A stretch of DNA of 7,282 bases from the NCBI GenBank assembly GCA_030601965.1, contig JAUWAR010000065.1, positions 1 through 7,282 on the forward strand, read 5' to 3'. Position numbers and translations under genes: made by a program. The notes below the pieces were generated by a model. That model ran no database searches, was not told where the DNA came from, and worked only from the letters and a program-made list of their open reading frames with translations. Each line of letters opens with the position of its first letter. The stretch's first letter is position 1. Shown here piece by piece: positions 1 through 5,550 of this stretch. This stretch comes from a bacterium. GTDB taxonomy: Bacteria; Hydrothermota; UBA3073; JACQXS01; JAUWAR01.

Positions 1-6
1 TAAAAA

Positions 7-570
7 TCAAAGTATCAGTTCCATAATTGCTCCAGCAATAAGGGGTAAAGATAGATTATCATCAATTTTTAGAGGGAGTAGTTCTATTACACTTGACATC
101 AAAGCCCCGGTAATCCCTATGGGCAATGCAAGTCCTGCAATAAAAATAATCGGAATTGAAATAAGAAACGAAGCCAGCCCACCTTCTATGCTTTTTATTC
201 CCAATACTTTTCGTTTTCCAAGAGTGCTCCCTACCAAATAAGCAGTTGTATCACCTACCGCCAGGAAAAGCAAACTCGCGATTACAACAGGCTTTGAGAA
301 AAAGATTGCACAAATAAAAGACGAGAAAAGGAATGTGGTAGCCCCTGTTAAAACTCTCTTTTCTCTATCCCATAAAAGATTTCCCACAACTTTATAGAAC
401 AATTTTTTGAACAATGGAATCTTAAATCTCAATATCTCAAGAACTAAAGCAAATAAAAGAAGAATGCCGGTAAGTAAAATGAACCCTGTCTTTGTTAATA
501 AAAAATAGGAGAGTGGAATAATCCCGACAAGGATATGAAGACTTTTTCTTATAAGAATATACTTATTCAT
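7..570 (-). CDS. SEC59/DGK1-type polyprenol or diacylglycerol kinase family membrane protein
   Basis: A 187-residue, strongly hydrophobic protein with about five or six membrane segments. Motifs of the CTP-dependent lipid kinase family (yeast dolichol kinase Sec59 and DAG kinase Dgk1, plant VTE5/VTE6) appear in the usual order: RKSLH at residues 8-12, an acidic residue in a helix (E45), GATTF at 76-80, VGDTTAYLVG at 105-114, GKRK at 118-121, KSIEGGLASF at 126-135, and ELLPLKIDDNLSLPL near 163-177. The family phosphorylates isoprenoid or glycerolipid alcohols in the membrane. Bacterial members are mostly untested, so the substrate is unknown. The ATG overlaps the stop of the upstream ABC gene by one base (TAATG) and lacks a well-spaced Shine-Dalgarno, so translation probably depends on coupling. 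Family assignment is good; the lipid substrate and any link to the exporter are inference. CDP-diglyceride synthase is the nearest alternative, but the KSIEGG and ELLPL..DDNLSLP pattern favours the kinase family. Confidence 0.85.
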   Translation of the reverse strand: MNKYILIRKSLHILVGIIPLSYFLLTKTGFILLTGILLLFALVLEILRFKIPLFKKLFYKVVGNLLWDREKRVLTGATTFLFSSFICAIFFSKPVVIASLLFLAVGDTTAYLVGSTLGKRKVLGIKSIEGGLASFLISIPIIFIAGLALPIGITGALMSSVIELLPLKIDDNLSLPLIAGAIMELIL

Positions 571-2357
571 TACCTATATTGTAGCCTGTATAATGCATAA
601 TAGAGCCCTTTTTTGTCAAGCAGTTCAGAATGTGTCCCCTGCTCAACTATTTCTCCTTTATGGAGCACGATGATTCTCTTTACATCTTTTATTGTGGAAA
701 GCCTGTGTGCTATGACAATTGATGTTCTCCCAGCAACAAGCCTTTTTGTTGCATCCTGAATTAGAATTTCTGTGTCTGTGTCTATAGATGATGTTGCCTC
801 ATCAAGGATAATAATGCTTGGATTGAAGATTAGTGCTCTTGCAAATGAAATTAACTGTTTTTCCCCTTCTGAAACAGCTATCCCTCGCTCTTTCACGTCG
901 GTTTCATACCCCTGAGGTAATCTCTTGATAAATTTATCAATATTTACCTGCAGAGAAATCTCTTTGACTTTCTCCTTGCTTATTTCCGGATTCCATAGCC
1001 TTATATTATCCTTTACGCTTCCTCCAAATAGGAAGGTGCTTTGCATTACAAATCCAATGTTTGACCTGAGGGACAATTTATCAATATTTCGAATGTCAAC
1101 CCCATCTGCGAAAATCGTTCCTTTTTGAGGTTCATAAAAACGGAGAAGAAGAGAGGCAAGAGAAGTTTTTCCAGCACCTGTTGGACCGACAATTGCTACT
1201 GTTTCACCTTTTTCTACCTTAAACGAAACATCCTTGAGCACCCACTCCTTATTATATTTAAACCATACATTCCTGAATTCAATATCTTCATGTATTGTTT
1301 TGGAGTTAAGGCGTGAGCCTTTTATAAAACCCTTACGGGTTAACTCCAAACACTGGCTTTTTCTGTCTTCGCTTTTTTCGTCTAATAAAAGAAAGATACG
1401 TTCACAAGCTGCCATTGCCCCTTGCATTATGTCAAATTTCTGTGCCAACTCATGAATTGGTCTAAAAAACATTCCAATATATGAGAGAAATGCTACCAGG
1501 ACCCCGAGACTCATCACATTACCAATGACTCCATACCCGCCATAGAATAAGATTATGGCAGTGCCTGCCGCAGCAAGTAGAGGAACAATTGCCATAAAAA
1601 CCCCGAATACTACTACCTGGTCCATATTTGCCCTGTAATGTGTGAAATTTATGTCCCTGAACTCTTTATAATTTAAGTCTTCGCGATTGAATAACTGAGT
1701 CTCCTTCATACCCGTGATATTCTCATTGAGATATGCATTTATCTTTGCAAGGGCGACCCTTAACTTTCTAAATGCCTTGCGGATCTTAATTCTAAATATG
1801 GAAACCGCAAAGGCAAGTGGAGGGATTACAATAAAACTAATAAAGGCAAGTCTTGGACTAAGTCTCAACATCATAACAATTATTCCTATCAGAAGGAAAC
1901 CATCTCTGAAAAATCCAACTACTACCTCTGTAAAGAAGTCGGTCAATCTGTTCACATCATTGGCAGTTCTTGTTACAAGCCTTCCAACGGGATTCTTATC
2001 AAAAAATGAAATAGGCAGTTTCTGAAGATGAGAAAATACCTCCATTCTTAAATCCCTCATCGCAGACTGACCTGCATATGCAACAGCATAAATGTATCCA
2101 TATGAGACAAGTGTGGACAAAATCAACAAAGAAATAAAGAGAAAGGCAATTCTTTTAACGCCCTCAATATCTTTAACGATAATGTAATTATCTATAGCGA
2201 GTTTAGTAAGATAAGGAAGCGATATCTCAATACCCATAGATATCAAGACAAGCAAGGTTGAGACAATAAGGAATTTTTTATATTTAACGAGATACTTCCC
2301 TAATCTCTTGAGGAGTCTTATATCGTAAGTTTTAGTCAGTTTCTTCTCTTCTTCCAT
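570..2357 (-). CDS. ABC exporter half-transporter, consensus-Walker B subunit of a heterodimer (BmrD/TM288-like)
   Basis: A 595-residue type IV ABC exporter half. The N-terminal six-helix transmembrane domain spans about residues 20-320 and the nucleotide-binding domain about 356-590. Visible NBD motifs are A-loop Y368, Walker A GPTGAGKTS (391-399), Q-loop Q439, Walker B SIIILDE with catalytic E520, D-loop SSID (523-526) and H-loop H551. The signature is degenerate: VSEGE (495-499) replaces LSGGQ, followed by KQLISFARAL. This combination is known from the consensus-Walker-B partner of heterodimeric exporters. Residues 336-354, between the two domains, are encoded by a fold-back repeat read in frame (1296-1352). 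No Shine-Dalgarno precedes the ATG. A 64-bp repeat fills most of the gap to the upstream ABC gene. The stop overlaps the start of the lipid-kinase gene. The substrate could be a drug or lipid and cannot be read from sequence. Confidence 0.95.
   Translation of the reverse strand: MEEEKKLTKTYDIRLLKRLGKYLVKYKKFLIVSTLLVLISMGIEISLPYLTKLAIDNYIIVKDIEGVKRIAFLFISLLILSTLVSYGYIYAVAYAGQSAMRDLRMEVFSHLQKLPISFFDKNPVGRLVTRTANDVNRLTDFFTEVVVGFFRDGFLLIGIIVMMLRLSPRLAFISFIVIPPLAFAVSIFRIKIRKAFRKLRVALAKINAYLNENITGMKETQLFNREDLNYKEFRDINFTHYRANMDQVVVFGVFMAIVPLLAAAGTAIILFYGGYGVIGNVMSLGVLVAFLSYIGMFFRPIHELAQKFDIMQGAMAACERIFLLLDEKSEDRKSQCLELTRKGFIKGSRLNSKTIHEDIEFRNVWFKYNKEWVLKDVSFKVEKGETVAIVGPTGAGKTSLASLLLRFYEPQKGTIFADGVDIRNIDKLSLRSNIGFVMQSTFLFGGSVKDNIRLWNPEISKEKVKEISLQVNIDKFIKRLPQGYETDVKERGIAVSEGEKQLISFARALIFNPSIIILDEATSSIDTDTEILIQDATKRLVAGRTSIVIAHRLSTIKDVKRIIVLHKGEIVEQGTHSELLDKKGLYYALYRLQYR
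1296..1352. repeat. Fold-back (MITE-like) repeat read in frame inside the ABC gene
   Basis: Perfect 11-bp inverted ends, TTTGGAGTTAA (1299-1309) and TTAACTCCAAA (1340-1350), extend to TG/CA if one extra T at 1298 is bulged out. Between them sit two small perfect hairpins: AAGGC-GTGA-GCCTT (1308-1321) and AACCC-TTAC-GGGTT (1328-1341). The inner edges of the long inverted ends overlap the hairpin arms, so the long stem and the two short stems are alternative folds at their bases. On the minus strand the element is open in the ABC frame and encodes residues 336-354, between the transmembrane and ATPase domains. No target-site duplication is evident. The layout matches the intergenic element at 2375-2438, although the sequence differs. 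Confidence 0.75.
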
Positions 2358-2374
2358 ATTTAAAAATGAATATT

Positions 2375-2438
2375 TTGTAGGAGGGACATTCCTGTCCCGA
2401 CATTATTTTACATCGGGGTTAGAAAACCCCTCCTACAA
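2375..2438. repeat. Intergenic fold-back (MITE/REP-like) repeat between the two ABC genes
   Basis: Perfect 11-bp inverted ends, TTGTAGGAGGG (2375-2385) and CCCTCCTACAA (2428-2438), enclose two perfect 6-bp hairpins with 4-base loops: GGGACA-ttcc-TGTCCC (2383-2398) and GGGGTT-agaa-AACCCC (2415-2430). A further CCCGA (2396-2400) and TCGGG (2413-2417) can pair across the centre. The tetramer TATT lies directly outside both ends (2371-2374 and 2439-2442) and could be a target-site duplication, though AT-richness makes chance plausible. It occupies most of the 110-bp gap between the two exporter genes. Neither hairpin is followed by a T-run on the minus strand, so it does not look like an intrinsic terminator. 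Mobility is inferred from structure only. Confidence 0.8.
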
Positions 2439-2450
2439 TATTCCTCTTCT

Positions 2451-2466
2451 TCCGTTAGCTAACGGA
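2451..2466. repeat. 16-bp perfect palindrome beside the ABC stop codon
   Basis: TCCGTTAGCTAACGGA is a perfect palindrome lying one base beyond the TAA stop (2468-2470) of the upstream ABC gene and 12 bp from the end of the 64-bp fold-back repeat. It could be a protein-binding site, another short genomic repeat or part of the same insertion. It has no loop and no T-run, so it is not a usual terminator. Function is unknown. Confidence 0.5.
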
Positions 2467-2467
2467 T

Positions 2468-4195
2468 TTACTGTAATTTTTCTTCTATCTGTTGTTTATG
2501 CCAGAGATTTGCGTATATCCCCTGTATGGAAATCAGCTGGCTGTGAGTTCCTCGCTCTACAATCTCTCCATTATCCAGAACAATAATCTCATCAGAGTTC
2601 TTTAATGCCCCTATTCTATGTGATATCATAATGATAGATTTCTCCTTTAACGCCTCTTTTAGTTGATTTAATATAAAAACTTCCTTTTCACTATCTACTG
2701 AGGAAAAGGAGTCATCAAAAATGAATATTTGGGGGTCTTTTAATATGGCTCGTGCAATGGCAATTCTCTGTCTCTGCCCACCGGAAAGTGTAACCCCTCT
2801 TTCTCCAACAACGGTGTCAAAACCAGATGGAAACTCCATAATCTCGTGATAAATTCCTGCTATTTTTGCCGCAAATTCAACCTCTTCTCCACTTGCACCT
2901 GGTTTCCCAAATAGAATATTATCTTTAATTGTAGTAGAAAAAAGAAAACTCTCCTGAGGAACAAAACCGATGGATGCTCTTAATTGTTTCAGGTCCGTAT
3001 CTTTTATTCTTTTGTTATCAAGCAAGATTTCGCCTTCCTGTGGGTCAAAGAGTCTGGGTATGAGAGAGACAAGGGTGCTTTTTCCACTCCCAATTCTTCC
3101 AGTAATTCCCATTTTTTTACCTGGCTCAGTACATAGATTTATAGATTTAAGAACAGGCTTCCCATTATACGAAAAACTTACATTTCTAAACTCAATCTTC
3201 CCACCGATAACCGATAACCGATGACCGATAACCGATTTAATCTCGGGTTTTGTCTCAAGAATTCTATTTATCCTGCCCATAGATGCACTTCCTCTTGAGA
3301 TAAGATTAAATACCCAGCCTATAGCAATCATTGGCCATGTAAGAATTCCAAGATATGTTTGAAAGGCAACGAAATCACCCATTGTAATAGCAGAAAATAT
3401 TACCTCTTTTCCACCAAAAAAGAGTATTAAACATATAGAACAATTTGCAAAGAGAAAAATAAGTGGGAAAAATAGGCCCCATATCTTTATGAGTTTCATG
3501 TTTTTATCAACATATCCATCACATAATACTCCGAATCTCTGGATTGTTCCCTGTTCCTGACCAAGTGACCTTATTACTTTTATCCCTGATATATTCTCCT
3601 GAGAATAGATGGAAAGACCTGAAAAAGCAGCCTGAACTACCTCAAACCTCTTGTGTATCATCTTACTAAATCTGAGTGTAATGAACGATAGAGGAATAAG
3701 AGGAATTAGTGCATAGACGGTCAGTCTGGGACTTATGAAGACCATGAAAACAATTGAAAGCGTTCCGAGAACTATGATATCGATAATTAAAATAGTCCCC
3801 ATCCTGATTGCTCGCGATACAGCATCTATGTCATTAGTACAATGAGCCATAATATCGCCTGTTTTCATATTTTTGAAAAAATTCATAGAAAGTGTTTGCA
3901 GATGAGAAATAAGCCTATTTCGCAATCTTCTCTCTATCTTTCTTGAAGTTCCACCAATAAAATACCTCCATCCAAACCTAAAAACTGCAATGAAGATTGA
4001 AATAATAAGAATATAGAGTGCATATTTGAGAAGGTATAACTTCATACCCTGCATTATACTGTCAATTCCATACTTTATGATGCGAGGAATGAAGAGTTGG
4101 AGGAGGTCAACTATCACAAGTGCCAGAAGTCCAAGAATGATGCTATTTTTGTATCTACGGAAATCTTCTCCAAGTGTTTTGAACTCTTTTAGCAT
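2468..4195 (-). CDS. ABC exporter half-transporter, degenerate-Walker B subunit of a heterodimer (BmrC/TM287-like)
   Basis: A 575-residue ABC exporter half. Residue numbers here count from a possible GTG codon four residues upstream, giving 579. The transmembrane domain covers about 20-320 and the ATPase domain about 337-570. Motifs are A-loop Y347, Walker A GRIGSGKST (370-378), Q-loop in FVPQESFLF, perfect signature LSGGQ (474-478), D-loop SSVD (502-505) and H-loop H530. Walker B is IFIFDD (494-499), with Asp499 at the catalytic Glu position, the hallmark of the degenerate-site subunit. ATG at 4193-4195 is preferred because AGGTGA (4209-4204) lies 8 bases upstream, and the alternative GTG at 4205-4207 falls inside that Shine-Dalgarno. 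Residues 324-335, in the interdomain linker, come from tandem ACCGATA heptamers. It is the first gene of the minus-strand unit. The transported substrate is unknown. Confidence 0.95.
   Translation of the reverse strand: MLKEFKTLGEDFRRYKNSIILGLLALVIVDLLQLFIPRIIKYGIDSIMQGMKLYLLKYALYILIISIFIAVFRFGWRYFIGGTSRKIERRLRNRLISHLQTLSMNFFKNMKTGDIMAHCTNDIDAVSRAIRMGTILIIDIIVLGTLSIVFMVFISPRLTVYALIPLIPLSFITLRFSKMIHKRFEVVQAAFSGLSIYSQENISGIKVIRSLGQEQGTIQRFGVLCDGYVDKNMKLIKIWGLFFPLIFLFANCSICLILFFGGKEVIFSAITMGDFVAFQTYLGILTWPMIAIGWVFNLISRGSASMGRINRILETKPEIKSVIGHRLSVIGGKIEFRNVSFSYNGKPVLKSINLCTEPGKKMGITGRIGSGKSTLVSLIPRLFDPQEGEILLDNKRIKDTDLKQLRASIGFVPQESFLFSTTIKDNILFGKPGASGEEVEFAAKIAGIYHEIMEFPSGFDTVVGERGVTLSGGQRQRIAIARAILKDPQIFIFDDSFSSVDSEKEVFILNQLKEALKEKSIIMISHRIGALKNSDEIIVLDNGEIVERGTHSQLISIQGIYANLWHKQQIEEKLQ
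3203..3237. repeat. Five tandem ACCGATA heptamers inside the ABC gene
   Basis: Units run ACCGATA, ACCGATA, ACCGATG, ACCGATA, ACCGATT. On the coding (minus) strand they read TATCGGT repeats, which are stop-free in all frames, and give the periodic peptide SVIGHRLSVIG (residues 325-335, GTG-based numbering). The array sits immediately before the first beta strand of the ATPase domain (KIEFRNVSFSY). The same heptamer recurs at 5000-5023 in the RNase HIII-HIT gene, so it is a repeat family of this genome rather than ABC-specific sequence. Confidence 0.85.
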
Positions 4196-4203
4196 AGTTA
4201 TTT

Positions 4204-4209
4204 TCACCT
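4204..4209 (-). promoter_or_regulatory. Ribosome binding site deciding the ABC start
   Basis: On the minus strand AGGTGA lies 8 bases before ATG 4195-4193. It contains the GTG triplet (4207-4205) that would be the alternative start, which argues for the ATG. Confidence 0.6.
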
Positions 4210-4264
4210 AACATCTGATGCCTAAAAAGTCAAGATTTTGTTGGAATTTTTGTTTCACCTGAAA

Positions 4265-4294
4265 AATATTCATCAAGCAGATTTTTATTGACAA
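4265..4294 (-). promoter_or_regulatory. Weak candidate promoter for the ABC/lipid kinase unit
   Basis: On the minus strand TTGTCA (4294-4289, one mismatch to the -35 consensus) is followed after 18 bp by AATATT (4270-4265, four of six to the -10). It would start transcription near 4258, leaving a leader of about 60 bases. Its -35 overlaps the TTGACA of the plus-strand promoter, since the two share the same base pairs. The match is modest in an AT-rich region, and TTGACT (4233-4228) is an alternative -35 without a convincing -10. Confidence 0.25.
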
Positions 4295-4317
4295 GAATTC
4301 TGGAAAAAGATTATGAT
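4288..4317 (+). promoter_or_regulatory. Sigma-70-type promoter of the RNase HIII-HIT operon
   Basis: A consensus -35 TTGACA (4288-4293), an 18-bp spacer, and -10 TATGAT (4312-4317, five of six). Transcription would begin near 4324, giving a leader of about 12 bases that contains AGGAAG just before ATG 4336. The promoter overlaps the TTG that would otherwise be the upstream start, supporting 4336 as the true start. Confidence 0.65.
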
Positions 4318-4325
4318 TCAGAAAA

Positions 4326-4331
4326 AGGAAG
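4326..4331 (+). promoter_or_regulatory. Ribosome binding site deciding the RNase HIII start
   Basis: AGGAAG followed by AAAA and ATG 4336-4338. No comparable site precedes the in-frame TTG at 4288. Confidence 0.6.
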
Positions 4332-4335
4332 AAAA

Positions 4336-5550
4336 ATGAACCCATGGATTGGAACAGACGAATCTGGTAAAGGAGACTACTTTGGTGGGCTCTCAGTCGC
4401 AGCAGTATATGTAGATGACTCTACACTCCCAAAACTCAAATCTCTTGGCGTTAAAGATTCTAAAAGAACTTCTGATGCTGTTATAAGAGAACTTGCGAGA
4501 AATATAAAAGAGAACTGCATTAATTCCATTGTCTATATTGGTCCAGAAAAATATAATGAGTTATATGCAAAGATAAGGAATTTAAATAGACTGCTTGCCT
4601 GGGGACATGCGAGGGCTATTGAGAATATACTTGAAAAAGTAGACTGCAAAAATGTTAAGACTGACCAGTTTGGCGATAAAAGATTTGTTCTAAATGCCCT
4701 TATGAAAAAAGGCAAACAAATAATTCTTGAACAAAGACCAAAGGCAGAGGATGATATAGCAGTAGCAGCAGCCTCTATACTCGCAAGAGATGAGTTCTTG
4801 ATGAGAATTGAACAACTTGGCGAGAAGATTGGCATTGAACTTCCTAAAGGTGCCTCATCACTTGTAGAGGAAAAGGCAAAACTAATAGTTAAAGAAAAAG
4901 GCAAAGATATTCTTACCAAGATAGCAAAACTTCATTTTAAAACCACTGAAATCGTGACTCGTGCTCGTGATTCGTGCTCCTCCGTGACGATAACCAAGCA
5001 CCGAGAACCGATAACCGATAACCCCCGCCTGCCAGAGAACTTGTTCGGCGGGCAGGGAAAACCGAATCTTCTCTGGGCACCCTGGCGGATGGAGTATATC
5101 AATATCTCAAAAGACCCCGGTTGCATCTTCTGCAAAGCAATAAAATCAGCGGATGACAGGAAATCCTATATATTAAAAAGAACAGAAAAGGCGTTCTGCA
5201 TTATGAACATATTTCCTTATAACAATGGGCATCTTATGGTAGCTCCCAAAAGACATATAGGAGAGATTGAAAAGTTAGACAAAACTGAACTTATGGAGAT
5301 GATGCAACTTGTGCAAGAATCTATACAGGTTTTAAAAGAAACTTTTAATACAGACGGTTTTAATATAGGGATAAATCTTGGAAAGGTTGCTGGAGCCGGG
5401 GTAGAAGGACATATTCATATTCACATAGTTCCAAGATGGACTGGAGACACAAACTTTATGCCCATTATTGCAAATACCAAAATAATCTCCCAATCACTTG
5501 ATGAAGGGTATAACTTGTTAAGTAAGTCATTTAATCATTTAAACCACTAA
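4336..5550 (+). CDS. RNase HIII catalytic domain fused to a HIT-family nucleotide hydrolase
   Basis: A 404-residue two-domain protein; numbers below count from an in-frame TTG 16 codons upstream. Residues 20-222 are an RNase HIII catalytic domain: GTDESGKGDYFGG (22-34) with D24/E25, D126 in KTDQFG, and E154 in KAEDDIAVAAASILARDEF. The D-E-D-E set and GKGDYFG point to HIII rather than HII. The domain ends at the usual LHFKTT. The N-terminal TBP-like substrate-binding domain of Bacillus-type RNase HIII is absent. Residues 261-415 are a complete HIT hydrolase: LLWAPWRMEYI, zinc-ligand-like CIFC (279-282), YNNGHLMVAPKRH, GFNIGINLG and the triad HIHIHIV with H375, H377 and H379. RNase HIII cleaves RNA in RNA-DNA hybrids, and HIT enzymes hydrolyse dinucleoside polyphosphates or nucleotide conjugates. 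The linker (about 223-257) is repeat-derived and occupies the place of a normal stop and start. The stop overlaps the next ATG by one base. Confidence 0.9.
   Translation: MNPWIGTDESGKGDYFGGLSVAAVYVDDSTLPKLKSLGVKDSKRTSDAVIRELARNIKENCINSIVYIGPEKYNELYAKIRNLNRLLAWGHARAIENILEKVDCKNVKTDQFGDKRFVLNALMKKGKQIILEQRPKAEDDIAVAAASILARDEFLMRIEQLGEKIGIELPKGASSLVEEKAKLIVKEKGKDILTKIAKLHFKTTEIVTRARDSCSSVTITKHREPITDNPRLPENLFGGQGKPNLLWAPWRMEYINISKDPGCIFCKAIKSADDRKSYILKRTEKAFCIMNIFPYNNGHLMVAPKRHIGEIEKLDKTELMEMMQLVQESIQVLKETFNTDGFNIGINLGKVAGAGVEGHIHIHIVPRWTGDTNFMPIIANTKIISQSLDEGYNLLSKSFNHLNH
4952..5057. repeat. Composite repeat block forming the RNase HIII-HIT linker
   Basis: Three repeat types lie back to back. 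First come degenerate TCGTGAY/TCGTGC units (4952-4977, with a variant to 4988). Next are ACCGATA-type heptamers: GACGATA, ACCAAGC, ACCGAGA, ACCGATA, ACCGATA and a partial ACC (4986-5023). Last is a GC-rich imperfect palindrome (about 5024-5057) with pairings CCCGCC/GGCGGG (5024-5029, 5047-5052), CCTGCC/GGCAGG (5028-5033, 5051-5056) and an inner GAAC-TT-GTTC (5037-5046). The GC-rich palindrome contrasts sharply with the AT-rich coding sequence around it. The block is about 106 bp and open in frame, and it starts where the RNase HIII fold ends and stops just before the conserved HIT start LLWAPWR. Confidence 0.75.

Noticed and set aside
2375..2438. Intrinsic terminator between the ABC genes
   Set aside because: The hairpins are not followed by a T-run on the minus strand, and the element has inverted ends typical of a fold-back repeat.
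2375..2438. tRNA or structured small RNA gene
   Set aside because: The two-hairpin fold superficially recalls a cloverleaf, but there is no T-loop, anticodon arm or CCA-type end, and the sequence is explained by inverted repeats.
3203..3237. CRISPR-like array
   Set aside because: The units are contiguous heptamers with no spacers, and the array is in frame inside a real gene.
4196..4207. GTG at 4207 as the start of the first ABC gene
   Set aside because: It lies within AGGTGA, which serves as the ribosome site for ATG 4195; the four extra residues add no conserved sequence. It cannot be fully excluded.
4288..4335. TTG at 4288 as the start of the RNase HIII-HIT gene
   Set aside because: No ribosome site precedes it, the TTG is the start of a consensus -35 box, and ATG 4336 has AGGAAG at usable spacing and lies right before the conserved domain.
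4533..4919. Minus-strand open frame of 128 codons opposite the RNase HIII domain
   Set aside because: It lies wholly opposite a gene with clear catalytic motifs and its serine/phenylalanine-rich product shows no recognisable motif, as expected for a shadow frame.
5041..5043. In-frame TTG at 5041 as an independent start for the HIT domain
   Set aside because: It lies inside the GC-rich palindrome and lacks a clear ribosome site. It remains possible in principle, but the frame is open from the RNase HIII domain.
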